NCBI GenBank assembly: GCA_022709465.1
Contig: JAKLIT010000007.1
Coordinates: 1 to 20,812 of the forward strand
Reading direction: 5' to 3'
DNA from: Candidatus Omnitrophota bacterium
GTDB taxonomy: Bacteria; Omnitrophota; Koll11; Pluralincolimonadales; Pluralincolimonadaceae
Length of the DNA: 20,812 nucleotides
The stretch's first letter is position 1, and the number at the start of each line of letters is the position of its first letter. The notes beneath the pieces are model-generated. The model saw only the letters and a program-made list of their open reading frames with translations, had not been told where the DNA came from and ran no database searches. Positions 6,368 to 14,973 of the stretch are shown here, one piece after another. A program made the translations under genes and the position numbers.

Positions 6368-8836
6368 TTATAGCCCCTCCCTTGAGTAAAGTATCTCGGC
6401 CCTTCTCAAATAAGTGACGGTCACGTCATCGAGGACCGGCGTATCGGTAAGCCCCGTGCCGGAATTCACGAAATACGCCTTATACCTGATAAGGTTCGTC
6501 CCGGCGGTCATCGCGCCAACGGGGGATCCCGCGGGGTCGTTGCGCGCGGCATACCCGCCGATCCACCCCGAGCCGTTGTCTATATCGAATTGTATATCGC
6601 CTCCGGCGACGCTCGCGGGCATGTATTCCGTCCACGACACCGTGCCTATTCGCGCCTCTCCCGCGTCGAACGTTGATGACGTGAATTCCGCATCGCTGTT
6701 ATCGTAATACCTGCCGGACGCGAATTCCGCCATGACCTGCGCGGCCGTCGCGCAGGCATGCTCCGACCTGAACTCGTCTATTATGAACGTCCCGTCGGAA
6801 TGGCTGTTGTTGATGTCCGACGTGCCGAGGGTAATGTCGCGGACATCGCCGTTGAGCCGGTGGTATATCGTGTCATAGGCGTAATGCGGCGGCTCGGCGC
6901 CGTCTATGTATATCTTCTTGGTCCCCGTCATGCAGTCCGGGTCGGCGGGATTGCTCAATTCATACGTGAAGACGACATGGTGCCACGTGCCCGGCGCCCA
7001 GTTCTTCCTCGCGCGGCCTGTGCTCATTATCTGCGATACGTTGCTTCCGCCGATGCCGCTTCCGACCTCCTGGAACCCGATAAAACCGATAGGCCTCTCG
7101 GGCAAGGCGGCGTCCCACTGTTCGTAGAACCATACCTCCGTCCTGTTCGCGTAGCCGGGCCTCCACCAGTTCCAGTCGCCGAACGGTGAGCCGGGAATGA
7201 ATCCGCTCGGATGTATCTCGAAAAGCGAAAAATCCCATGGCGGTCCGCCGTCCGTGTGGCCGTTGCCGTACGTATCTATCTCGTAGCCGGAAAAACTCAT
7301 CCCGGAATACACCTCTCCGCCGGATACTGCCTTGACCCAGAGCGAAAGCGTCCCCATGTCCGCCTTCGCCATGTTATAGGTGCCGCTCCAGTTCTCCATG
7401 AACGATATATAATCGTTGAACCTCTTGTTCACGAAGACGCCGTCCGGCAATAAGCTGCCCGGGTCCGACGCGTCGGCCACACTCCCTACGGAGCAGGTGC
7501 TCGCGGGATCCCTGACGATATTGGCGTTAGCCGCCGAATCGAGGTCGAGCCCGTCGTTGAAACTGGCCCTCAGCAGCGTATTGGCGGTGGACGGGTCCTC
7601 GTTCGTCGCGAGCATCAGCTGCCCGTCGAACGCCGCCGGCGCGATGCCCGCGGATACCGGCTCCGGATAGCTCTGGAGGCCGCTCATGGCGCCCGCCTGG
7701 AATTCCGACTGCGTGGTCTGCCTCCAGATATCGAATATCTTCACGACAGACCTTATGCTCCTGGAAGCAACGGCCGTCCCGGCGCCTGACTCTACCGTCC
7801 CGGTCGAGACGATATCGTAATATCCCCCCGAGTTGAAACAGAATTCCGTCGTGTGGCATGTAAGTCCGCGGCCTCCGTCCGCCGGGTCGACATATTTGCC
7901 GATATGCCCCGTGCCGCTCGCCCAGCCGTAATTGCGCGCCCCGGGCGCGAAACCCGCGTTCGGATTCGCGTTCGCCGCCACGAGGTCCGCGTCTTTTCCT
8001 CCGATACTCCCGCAGGCCTTTATGGAACCATAAAATTGGCTCCAAGCGGAATACGGGCGGTTCGCTATTATGTAGTCCGCGAGCGCGTCCGCTTCCGCCG
8101 CCGTTATCCTGAGGCCGCCGGTCCCCCCGCAGTCCGGGCACGCGCTTGCGGCGAATATAGTCCCGTCGCCTCCGCACCTCGGGCACGTATGCAGCGCTTC
8201 TATCCCGGACAGGACGGCCTTAAGTACCGGCTTGGAAGCAGTGTTGACGTTTACGGGCGCCCTTGGGGCGGCAGGAAAAGGCGAAACGTTCGAATAGACG
8301 GCCGTATCCCGGAACGCCCTTACGGTTACGTAGGGCCTGAACGGCTCTTCCACCTCCTGCTCGCTCATATAACCTTCGGCCGGCCGGTTCGACACTATCG
8401 CGGCGCCGTCCCCGGCTGAAAGCGGCTCGCCCATGGATATGAGGGCCGCAGTAAGGTTTTCAAGCATGGCGCCGAGGTTCGGGTTAGTATCGTTTATATA
8501 TATCCTGGCCGCGCAATCCGTGCCGCTTACCTGGTACCTGCCGCCGCCGAGAGCGGCGGAATATCCCGTATACCAGCCCTCCGCCTGCGTATCTATCGCG
8601 TCCGATACCGCGCCTTCCGCGCCGCAGCGGAGCTCGGCTACCGCCCTCGCTATGCCCGCTTCTGCGAGGTATCTCGCCTTCACGGAATTTGCGTAATTTC
8701 TTGCTTCCTTGTATATGGCCTGCGTGGTAGCGGCGAACGAGACGCCTATGAGCACGAGCATGCTGAGCACCCCCACCGTCATTATCAGTGCTGCGCCGCG
8801 CCTGCTCCTGTTATATACCTGTATACACCAAAGCAT
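6368..8836 (-). CDS. GspK/PilX-like pseudopilin with zinc-finger insert and LamG domain
   Basis: Encodes 822 residues. The N-terminus has the prepilin-like pattern RSRRGAALIMTVGVLSMLVLIG (residues 11-31, basic then hydrophobic helix) followed by YLAEAGIARAVAEL (56-69), typical of GspK/PilX minor pseudopilins. PVNVNTASKPVLKAVLSGI (194-212) matches the helix-hairpin-helix part of GspK. Two CxxCxGxG motifs of the DnaJ type (C218/C221 and C233/C236) are inserted right after it, before ITAAEADALADYI. The C-terminal half includes a laminin-G/concanavalin-like domain (roughly 425-720; WHHVVFTYEL, KKIYIDG, DEFRS). The start ATG has no ribbosomal binding site but lies about 7 nt after the -10 box, suggesting a leaderless mRNA. 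The next gene starts immediately after its stop. Function is likely surface adhesion or delivery of a glucan-binding module; this is inference. Confidence 0.8.
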   Translation of the reverse strand: MLWCIQVYNRSRRGAALIMTVGVLSMLVLIGVSFAATTQAIYKEARNYANSVKARYLAEAGIARAVAELRCGAEGAVSDAIDTQAEGWYTGYSAALGGGRYQVSGTDCAARIYINDTNPNLGAMLENLTAALISMGEPLSAGDGAAIVSNRPAEGYMSEQEVEEPFRPYVTVRAFRDTAVYSNVSPFPAAPRAPVNVNTASKPVLKAVLSGIEALHTCPRCGGDGTIFAASACPDCGGTGGLRITAAEADALADYIIANRPYSAWSQFYGSIKACGSIGGKDADLVAANANPNAGFAPGARNYGWASGTGHIGKYVDPADGGRGLTCHTTEFCFNSGGYYDIVSTGTVESGAGTAVASRSIRSVVKIFDIWRQTTQSEFQAGAMSGLQSYPEPVSAGIAPAAFDGQLMLATNEDPSTANTLLRASFNDGLDLDSAANANIVRDPASTCSVGSVADASDPGSLLPDGVFVNKRFNDYISFMENWSGTYNMAKADMGTLSLWVKAVSGGEVYSGMSFSGYEIDTYGNGHTDGGPPWDFSLFEIHPSGFIPGSPFGDWNWWRPGYANRTEVWFYEQWDAALPERPIGFIGFQEVGSGIGGSNVSQIMSTGRARKNWAPGTWHHVVFTYELSNPADPDCMTGTKKIYIDGAEPPHYAYDTIYHRLNGDVRDITLGTSDINNSHSDGTFIIDEFRSEHACATAAQVMAEFASGRYYDNSDAEFTSSTFDAGEARIGTVSWTEYMPASVAGGDIQFDIDNGSGWIGGYAARNDPAGSPVGAMTAGTNLIRYKAYFVNSGTGLTDTPVLDDVTVTYLRRAEILYSREGL

Positions 8837-8871
8837 ACCTATTGTATACCACCTTAGGCATGCTTCGTCAA
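8813..8871 (-). promoter_or_regulatory. Promoter with phased GGTATA repeats (pseudopilin-like operon)
   Basis: On the minus strand TTGACG (8866-8871) is followed after 17 bp by TATACA (8843-8848), preceded by TGG. GG anchors of four repeat units fall at 8850, 8839, 8829 and 8819 (spacing 11, 10, 10). The first two units, TGGTATACA and AGGTATG, match those of the regulator promoter closely. The ATG of the gene (8836) falls at the expected transcription start, so repeats 2 to 4 overlap or lie inside the first codons of the gene. Confidence 0.7.
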
Positions 8872-8884
8872 GGGTGAATTTTTG

Positions 8885-9775
8885 CTATTTTGTAGGTTTG
8901 AAGTAGACGACCACGTCGATGTGGTGCAGGTGGGTCTTTAAGTCCTTTTCGAAGTCCGAGGCGATCGCTTCGGCTTCCCTCAGGGTCATGTCCTCCTTCA
9001 CTATGAAGCACACCTCCACGAACACCTTCTCGCCCGCCTTCCTTGTCCTGACCCTGTGGACGCCGAACATCTTCGGCTTGTATTCGTCGACCACCTTCCT
9101 TACCCTGTCCCTTATCTCCCTGGACGGGACCGCGTCGAGGAGCTCAAAAAGGTTCCTCCTCATGGCCTTCAGGGGCGGCAGTATAAAGACCAGCGCCAGC
9201 ATTATCGCCATCGCGGGGTCGATGAACGGGGTTATTCCGGTATAGCCCCTTTGCTTCAGTATGGAGCCCAGGTAGAAACCGCCCAACATGCCTACCGACA
9301 TCCCGGTATCTATGAACCAGTGCATGCTCGCGGCATGCATCATCGAGGAGCGGGTCCTCTTCGCGGTGATCCCGATGAATACGGCTATGAATGTCCCTAC
9401 CGCCACCGAGATGCCGGACGCGATCAGCGGTATCTGGTAATTCTTTATGTCCTCATGGTGCAGTATATCCTGCAAAGCGAACTTCATGCTTATTACGCAG
9501 GTAGTGATTATCAGCGCGCCCTGGATGACGACTGTGAACGGCTCGTATTTCTCGTAACCGAAGTTGAATATCTCGTCAGGCGGGCTGTGTATCTTCTTTA
9601 TCGTCGAGTTCATCATGAACGCGACGACCAGTATGACGAGGCTTGCCGAAGCATCCAGCAGGAGCGTCACGGAATCGACCGCGAGGCCCGCCGCCGCCGA
9701 GACGGCGAAAAGCGCTATGGAGCCCCAGAACGATACGCCCGCCGCGTACGACTGGCTGCTCTCGTCGGGATTCAT
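8885..9775 (-). CDS. Cation diffusion facilitator (CDF) family metal transporter
   Basis: Encodes 296 residues, the family's usual length, with about six hydrophobic segments (roughly 15-32, 35-55, 80-100, 115-136, 155-172, 185-202) and a C-terminal cytoplasmic ferredoxin-like domain (about 215-296, ending [13 protein letters not shown]). CDF proteins export divalent cations such as Zn, Mn or Fe in exchange for protons. In TM5 the expected HxxxD pair is present (H152, D156). In TM2 D41 is present but the second position four residues later is Ser45 instead of Asp or His, so the transport site differs from the YiiP-type D-D-H-D set. The ATG overlaps the TGA of the cyclophilin gene by 4 nt (ATGA), so translation is coupled. 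Substrate cannot be told from sequence. Confidence 0.9.
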   Translation of the reverse strand: MNPDESSQSYAAGVSFWGSIALFAVSAAAGLAVDSVTLLLDASASLVILVVAFMMNSTIKKIHSPPDEIFNFGYEKYEPFTVVIQGALIITTCVISMKFALQDILHHEDIKNYQIPLIASGISVAVGTFIAVFIGITAKRTRSSMMHAASMHWFIDTGMSVGMLGGFYLGSILKQRGYTGITPFIDPAMAIMLALVFILPPLKAMRRNLFELLDAVPSREIRDRVRKVVDEYKPKMFGVHRVRTRKAGEKVFVEVCFIVKEDMTLREAEAIASDFEKDLKTHLHHIDVVVYFKPTK

Positions 9776-10320
9776 TTAATATAGGCCTTGATTATCTTCT
9801 GCTCCGTTTTCGGCTTGTCGAACTTGCCGGTAGGCGTGTTCTCTATCTTCTGCACGACGTCGTATCCGGCCGTCACCTTCCCGAATATCGTGTGCTTGCC
9901 GTTGAGCCACGGTGTCGGTATCGTCGTTATGAAGAACTGGCTTCCGTTCGTGCAAGGCCCCGCGTTCGCCATTGCGAGCAAGCCGGGCTTGTCGAAGACG
10001 ACATCCTTGCTTACCTCGTCCTCGAACGGCTTGCCCCAGCACGACTTGCCGCCTGTTCCGGTGCCGTTAGGGTCGCCGCCCTGTATCATGAAGCCCTTTA
10101 TGACCCTGTGGAATATTATGCCGTTATAGTAGCCCTTCTCTACGAGCGTCGTGAAGTTCTCGCACGCCTTCGGCGCGACGTCGGGCATCAACTGCACCTC
10201 GATATTCCCCTGCGTCGTCTCCAGCACAACCGTCTTTCCTTCCATAGCGAATACCCCTCCGTTCATGTTTATGGATAAAAATGCCGCCATGATCGCCGCC
10301 GCAACTATTGGCCTCTTCAT
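9772..10320 (-). CDS. Exported cyclophilin-type peptidyl-prolyl cis-trans isomerase
   Basis: Catalyses proline isomerisation during folding of exported proteins. It has a signal peptide ([23 protein letters not shown]) and a complete cyclophilin domain. Counting from an alternative GTG at 10326, key residues are [14 protein letters not shown] (72-85, catalytic R74 and Q82), [21 protein letters not shown] (F131), [12 protein letters not shown] (W140, H145). I set the start at ATG 10320; GTG 10326 is possible, since AAGGAG lies 4 nt before it and 10 nt before the ATG. A TATAAT-like -10 (10344-10349) lies just upstream, inside the gap after the MATE gene. The 3' end overlaps the CDF transporter start by 4 nt. 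Confidence 0.95.
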   Translation of the reverse strand: MKRPIVAAAIMAAFLSINMNGGVFAMEGKTVVLETTQGNIEVQLMPDVAPKACENFTTLVEKGYYNGIIFHRVIKGFMIQGGDPNGTGTGGKSCWGKPFEDEVSKDVVFDKPGLLAMANAGPCTNGSQFFITTIPTPWLNGKHTIFGKVTAGYDVVQKIENTPTGKFDKPKTEQKIIKAYIK

Positions 10321-10354
10321 CTTCACCTTTCTCCTTTTTGCATATTATACACCA

Positions 10355-11779
10355 TTAAATATCGGGCGTTTCATGAAAACTTTCGCCCGGTATCAGCACC
10401 GGCTCCGGGTGCACGACCTTTATCGACTTCCACTTTCCGCTCCTGTACCTAAGGATGACGACCCCGGAGAACAGGATGAACATCGCTACCATGACCGTCC
10501 ACGCGGTTTCCGCCGTAGCCCCTGCGGCCGACAGCATCAGCGCGAGCACCCCCACCGACGCCCAATGCATCGTCACCGACATGCCCATCGCCCATAGCGT
10601 GTCCCCCGCGCCCCTCAGCGCGCCGATATACACGACGAGCAGGGCCTCGACAAGCACATACAGCGACGCGAGCCGCACCATGAAGATGGCCGTCGGCTCC
10701 GCGGACGCGAAGATGCTGTCCGCGACCTCGGGCCGGAAGACCTTCACGAGCATGCCGGGGAACCCCGCGAACAGCGCCAGTATGACGGCCGAATAGGCCA
10801 GCCCGAGCTTCAGCCCCGACTGCACCGAACGCTGCGCGGTAGCGGGATCTCCCGCACCCATACAGCGCCCGACCAGGCTCGTGACCCCTATCTCCACGCC
10901 GATAAGCGGGACGAACGAGACCATATCCCAGTTGAACATTACAGTCGCGGCGGTCGCCGTCACCGGGCCGCGCGAATAAAATATGAAGACCATCGTATTG
11001 AACGCGAGGATATTCAGGAACATCTCCGCGCCGACCGAAGACCCGAGGCGGAGCAGTTTCTTCATCACGGCCCTGTCGAAGCGCAGGGCTTCCGGTATAT
11101 GGAACTCTTTGAGGTTCTCCCTGCTGAAGTATACCGCGGCGAGCACGGCAAGGCCGCAGAGGCCTCCGGCGACGGTCCCGTACGCCGCGCCGCGGATGCC
11201 CATGGCCGGCACTCCGAGCTTGCCGTATATCAGCACATAATTCAGGCAGACGTTGACGACCATCGCGGTCAGCGAGGACGCCATAACGACGGCGGTCCGC
11301 CCGGTCCCGGAGAAGAACGAGCTGATAGAGTTCCTCAACAGGCCTATTACGGACGCCCAGAGCAGTATATTGAAATACAGTTTCTGCGGGGCAAGCTGGG
11401 ACGGCGCGGTTCCCGCAGCCTCGAACAGCATGTGTCCGAGCGGGCGGAGCGCCAGTATCACCGGATAAGCCGCGAGCGAGATTATGGCCGCCTGCGATAT
11501 GACGCCCGCGCAGTTCCTCTTCCTCCCGGCACCGAGGTATTGCGCGACGAGCGCAGTCGAATAGCCCGTAAGCCCGAGGAAGAAAGACATCATCATGAAG
11601 GAGGTCAGGCCGCCGCCCATAGCGGCGTTCATCATCTCCGGCCCGAGCCGCGACAGGAAAAGCCGGTCGGTAAAGACCATTATCGTCTCGCAGGACGCCG
11701 AAACGACCATCGGCAGCGCGATGGCGACCATCTCGCCTATACTGCCCTTCTCATGTGCTGTTATTTTTTTATTTTTCAT
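10355..11779 (-). CDS. MATE family efflux transporter
   Basis: A polytopic membrane protein of 474 residues from the ATG at 11779 (a GTG at 11791 would add four). Two homologous halves of about six helices each are visible. The first opens with EMVAIALPMVVSASCETIMVFTDRLFLSRLG, the classic MatE start; the second opens near KKLLRLGSSVGAEMFLNIL. LTGYSTALVAQYLGAGRKRN and MFNWDMVSFVPLIGVEIGVTSLVGRCMGAGDP are also characteristic. MATE proteins export cationic drugs, toxins or metabolites using Na+ or H+ gradients; the substrate here is unknown. The gene follows the iron-sulfur flavoprotein gene with 12 nt or less between them, so the two are probably co-transcribed. No convincing ribosome-binding site is visible at either start. 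Confidence 0.92.
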   Translation of the reverse strand: MKNKKITAHEKGSIGEMVAIALPMVVSASCETIMVFTDRLFLSRLGPEMMNAAMGGGLTSFMMMSFFLGLTGYSTALVAQYLGAGRKRNCAGVISQAAIISLAAYPVILALRPLGHMLFEAAGTAPSQLAPQKLYFNILLWASVIGLLRNSISSFFSGTGRTAVVMASSLTAMVVNVCLNYVLIYGKLGVPAMGIRGAAYGTVAGGLCGLAVLAAVYFSRENLKEFHIPEALRFDRAVMKKLLRLGSSVGAEMFLNILAFNTMVFIFYSRGPVTATAATVMFNWDMVSFVPLIGVEIGVTSLVGRCMGAGDPATAQRSVQSGLKLGLAYSAVILALFAGFPGMLVKVFRPEVADSIFASAEPTAIFMVRLASLYVLVEALLVVYIGALRGAGDTLWAMGMSVTMHWASVGVLALMLSAAGATAETAWTVMVAMFILFSGVVILRYRSGKWKSIKVVHPEPVLIPGESFHETPDI

Positions 11780-11791
11780 CGGGTAAGGCAC

Positions 11792-12364
11792 TTAGGTTAT
11801 CTTCTTACCGAGGGCCGCGGCCTTTTCGCGGACACCCTTCAACCCCAGGATATCCCCGGATTCGCGGGCATCCGGCACGAGGAGGGAACAGAACTTCATC
11901 TCGCTGTAATCTGCGATTATCCTGAACATCTTTTCGACGTTCTTCAGGCCGACATCCTCGTACGCGCTCAACAGCAGGACCATCGTCTTGCCCCTCAACG
12001 GGGATTCGAAGGTGTCGGTCGTGTTATCCCATTTATATAATGAGAACATACGGTCTATCAGCACTTTCAGCTGGGCGCTCGGCCCGTAGAAATAGAGCGG
12101 CGTCGCGAATACTATCACATCCGCCTTCGCCATTTTTCTCAGTACGGGACCCGCGCCATCCTTTATCACGCAGGCATATTCTTTTATTTTTTGGCACTTC
12201 CTGCAGGACGTGCATCCGCACACTTTAAATTTCAGCGACGCGGCGCGGACGGCCTCTACCCCGGCGCCCGCCTTGCGCGCGCCTTCAGCAAACCAGCCGG
12301 CGAGTATTTCGGTATTTCCGCCTTTCTTGGGGCTTCCGTTGAGGATAAGGACTTTCTTTGCCAT
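11792..12364 (-). CDS. Flavodoxin-fold NAD(P)H/FMN reductase, iron-sulfur flavoprotein type
   Basis: Encodes 190 residues. The N-terminal VLILNGSPKKGGNTE (5-19) is the FMN phosphate-binding loop of the NADPH-dependent FMN reductase/Isf family. The cysteine cluster C49, C51, C54, C57 and C65 (CxCxxCxxC then C) fits the compact CX2CX2CX7C motif that binds a 4Fe-4S cluster in iron-sulfur flavoproteins. ATPLYFYGPSAQLKVLIDRM (87-106) is the second flavin-contacting loop. Such proteins shuttle electrons between low-potential donors and small oxidants. The start ATG lies 11 nt after a TATAAT box and has no ribosome-binding site, so the message would have a leader of about 5 nt. It shares a divergent promoter region with the cysteine desulfidase-type gene. 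Confidence 0.88.
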   Translation of the reverse strand: MAKKVLILNGSPKKGGNTEILAGWFAEGARKAGAGVEAVRAASLKFKVCGCTSCRKCQKIKEYACVIKDGAGPVLRKMAKADVIVFATPLYFYGPSAQLKVLIDRMFSLYKWDNTTDTFESPLRGKTMVLLLSAYEDVGLKNVEKMFRIIADYSEMKFCSLLVPDARESGDILGLKGVREKAAALGKKIT

Positions 12365-12375
12365 CGTGATTCCCG

Positions 12376-12423
12376 ATTATACCACTTTCTTCCCTTGACG
12401 TAAATTTTTCCCCGTGATAAAGT
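12376..12423. promoter_or_regulatory. Divergent promoter pair with overlapping -35 boxes
   Basis: Plus strand: TTGACG (12395-12400), 17 bp, TAAAGT (12418-12423), with the desulfidase ATG 7 nt later. Minus strand: TTTACG (read on 12404-12399), 17 bp, TATAAT (12381-12376), with the flavoprotein ATG 11 nt later. The two -35 boxes share two bases, so polymerase binding should be mutually exclusive. Neither gene has a ribosome-binding site. Confidence 0.65.
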
Positions 12424-12429
12424 TTAATC

Positions 12430-13731
12430 ATGAAAAACACAAATCTTCTCAACGAGATATTCGCGAACGAGGTTTTTCCCGCCATCGGATGCACCGAACC
12501 CATCTCCTGCGCTTACGCGGCCGCGGCGGCGGTCGAACAGCTGAAAGCGCCCGTTGAAGGACTCGAGCTCATCGTCGACGCCGGCACGTTCAAGAACGGC
12601 GCGGCGGTAACTATCCCTAACAGCGGCGGCGAGAAAGGCAACGTGATCGCCGCTGCGTTAGGCGCGGCCATCGCGAAGTCCTCCCTGCGCCTGGAAATAC
12701 TTAAGGAAGTATCGCCCGACACGCTTAAAAAAGCGCGCGAACTCATAAATAAAGGCGCCATAAAATACTCCTGCAAGGAAGACGAGAAGAGCTTCCACGT
12801 CGAGGTCTGCGCCGAAGGCGGCGGCTCCCGCGTGCATTGCATCGTCTCCGAGGGACACACGAACATCACTTGCCTCGAGAAGGACGGCAAGTCGATCCTG
12901 GCCGCGCATCCGCACGCCGGCAGGAAAGCCAAGGACCACCACGACATCCTCAGGAAGATGAAGCTCGAGGAGGTACTGCGCGAGGCGGTAAAGCTCGATG
13001 AAGGCTTGCGCGCGCATATCCGCCGCGGCATCGAGATGAACATGTCGATATCCGCGAAGGGCATCGGCATGAAGAGGACGGGCTACCAGATCGAGCAGAT
13101 GGTAAAGGACGGCCTCCTCGGCGACGACCTCTTCAACAGGGTCAAGATCCGCGTCGCTGCCGCCGTAGACGCGCGAATGGGCGGCATGCCTGAACCTGTA
13201 ATGACTTCGGGCGGTTCGGGCAACCAGGGCGCGCTTACGATATTAGTCCCCTACCTTGTCGGGACGGACCAAAAGATAGATAACGCGCGCATCGAGGAGA
13301 GCATCGCGATAAGCCACGCGGTAAATTCCTACATCAAGTGCTTCCTCGGCGAACTGTCGGTCATATGCGGGTGCGCGATTGCCGCCAGCATCTCGACGGC
13401 GATAGCCCTCGTCTACCAAAAGGCCGGAATAGACATGAAGAAGATCGGCTTTGCAATGGATAACGTCGCCAGCGACCTGACCGGCATGATCTGCGACGGC
13501 GCGAAACCCGGCTGCTCGATGAAGATAGTCACCGGCGCCGAGACGGCGATGCGCTCTGCGTTCATGGCGCTGGCGGGTTACGGGATATCCGTGGAAGACG
13601 GCGTATTAGGCAAGTCCCCGGAAGAGACGATAGCCAACCTCAGCATGGTCTCGCTTAAGGGGATGTTCGGCGTGGACCCGACGGTAGTTAGGATACTGCA
13701 GGAAAAATCCGCGCGCAGCGGCCGCGCATAG
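12430..13731 (+). CDS. cyuA: L-cysteine desulfidase family protein (CyuA/UPF0597 type)
   Basis: Encodes 433 residues, full length for the family. L-cysteine desulfidase degrades cysteine to pyruvate, ammonia and sulfide using a 4Fe-4S cluster rather than PLP. The family signature AIGCTEPISCAYA (18-30) is at the N-terminus, with C21 as a likely cluster or active-site residue. VICGCAIAASISTAIALVY (311-329; C313, C315) and SDLTGMICDGAKPGCSMK (348-365; C355, C362) match the C-terminal cluster-binding region shared with iron-sulfur serine dehydratases, and MTSGGSGNQGALT (258-270) is also conserved. The ATG is 7 nt after the -10 box with no ribosome-binding site, so the mRNA is probably leaderless. 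It converges with the permease gene, 11 nt between stops. The gene symbol rests on family resemblance; related paralogs of other substrate exist. Confidence 0.88.
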   Translation: MKNTNLLNEIFANEVFPAIGCTEPISCAYAAAAAVEQLKAPVEGLELIVDAGTFKNGAAVTIPNSGGEKGNVIAAALGAAIAKSSLRLEILKEVSPDTLKKARELINKGAIKYSCKEDEKSFHVEVCAEGGGSRVHCIVSEGHTNITCLEKDGKSILAAHPHAGRKAKDHHDILRKMKLEEVLREAVKLDEGLRAHIRRGIEMNMSISAKGIGMKRTGYQIEQMVKDGLLGDDLFNRVKIRVAAAVDARMGGMPEPVMTSGGSGNQGALTILVPYLVGTDQKIDNARIEESIAISHAVNSYIKCFLGELSVICGCAIAASISTAIALVYQKAGIDMKKIGFAMDNVASDLTGMICDGAKPGCSMKIVTGAETAMRSAFMALAGYGISVEDGVLGKSPEETIANLSMVSLKGMFGVDPTVVRILQEKSARSGRA

Positions 13732-13742
13732 GCCTTCCCCGC

Positions 13743-14966
13743 TCAATTGCCCTTGTAGTATTCCACCTCGGGCCTGATCCTTAACAGCCCGGTCTCCTGG
13801 AATATCTCGAAGACGAATGCCCCGAGAAATACCAGCATTATCAGGAACGCTACCTCGCGCCGCCAGCCCTTCGTCTTCGATATAGCAATGACGCTCGGGA
13901 GTATGCCGAATAGCAGGATTATGCCGAAGCCCCCGACGATGTTGAGCGCCTTAAGGAATATGCCGTGGAATATCAGCGATATGATGAGCGGCGGGATAAA
14001 GGCGATGACCACGCAAAGCATCCTGTTATGCACGCCGAACGTGTTCGACATGAGGTCTTCCACGAACGCCAGCAGGCCCGTGCTGTTGGCTATGCACGAG
14101 GCGCTCAGCGCGACCAGCGAGAAGACCATCGCGACCACGAGGAATAATTCATTGTTTACCATCTTCGAGAGCGGTATCGTGGCGGGCAGGTTGTTATCGA
14201 AGGCAAAGATAAGGCTCGCGTCCCCTCCCTCCACCGGCAACGCGCCGATCCCGATGAACATCCACAGCGCGTACATGGCGCAGCCGATAACCATCCCGGT
14301 AAGTATCGTCTTCAGGATAAGCAGGATGTCCCATTTCAGCGACTTGCAGACAGACGGTATCACGTTATGGAAATTGAACGCCGTCACGATTATCGGCACG
14401 GTGCACGGCAGGAACTGCAGGTCTTTATAGGTAAGGTTCTGCGCCTTCACGTGCGGCAACCCCATCGCGACTATCGCGATGAACGTCGTGAACATCAGCA
14501 CGGTGAATACGGCGTTTATCCTCACTACTATGCCGAATCCCAGCGCTATTATGCCCACAAGGATGAAGAAGAACCCTATCGTGACCGGCCTGTAATATTC
14601 CGCGGGGATATTGAAAAGGTTCGAGATTATCGTGGCGCCGCCGGTGATATACGCTACGAGCAGGCCGTATAGCAGGAAGAGGTTCGCGCCGGTCGCCACC
14701 CACTTGCCGGTCACGCCGAGGTATTTTCGGTACATGCTCGGGTAGTTGAATGTGTCCGCGCGCTCAAGCACCGCTTCCCTCGCAAGCACGTTCGCGGTAA
14801 AGAACATGCCCGCGCCGAATAGCAGGAGGTTCAGCAGGGATGGGATGAAGCCGGCGAGGCCGGTATTGACGGGAAGCGCGAGTATCCCGGCACCGATTAT
14901 GCCTCCGACCACGAGCAGGGAGACCGTTATACGGTCGAAAAAAGATACACCGTTGCCTTTTTCCAT
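13743..14966 (-). CDS. Aromatic amino acid permease (HAAAP family, TyrP/Mtr-like)
   Basis: An inner-membrane symporter of 407 residues with about eleven hydrophobic segments. The opening SLLVVGGIIGAGILALPVNT is the substrate-binding first helix of the hydroxy/aromatic amino acid permease family. LLYGLLVAYITGGATIISN, PIIVTAFNFHNVIPSV and VVAMVFSLVALSASCIANS are also typical. These carriers import tryptophan, tyrosine or related amino acids with protons. I set the start at ATG 14966: a promoter (14974-15002) ends 7 nt before it and there is no ribosome-binding site, so it looks leaderless. A longer in-frame reading from TTG 15002 would begin inside the upstream terminator hairpin and is unlikely. 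Substrate within the family is uncertain. Confidence 0.9.
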   Translation of the reverse strand: MEKGNGVSFFDRITVSLLVVGGIIGAGILALPVNTGLAGFIPSLLNLLLFGAGMFFTANVLAREAVLERADTFNYPSMYRKYLGVTGKWVATGANLFLLYGLLVAYITGGATIISNLFNIPAEYYRPVTIGFFFILVGIIALGFGIVVRINAVFTVLMFTTFIAIVAMGLPHVKAQNLTYKDLQFLPCTVPIIVTAFNFHNVIPSVCKSLKWDILLILKTILTGMVIGCAMYALWMFIGIGALPVEGGDASLIFAFDNNLPATIPLSKMVNNELFLVVAMVFSLVALSASCIANSTGLLAFVEDLMSNTFGVHNRMLCVVIAFIPPLIISLIFHGIFLKALNIVGGFGIILLFGILPSVIAISKTKGWRREVAFLIMLVFLGAFVFEIFQETGLLRIRPEVEYYKGN

Positions 14967-14973
14967 TGCATTG

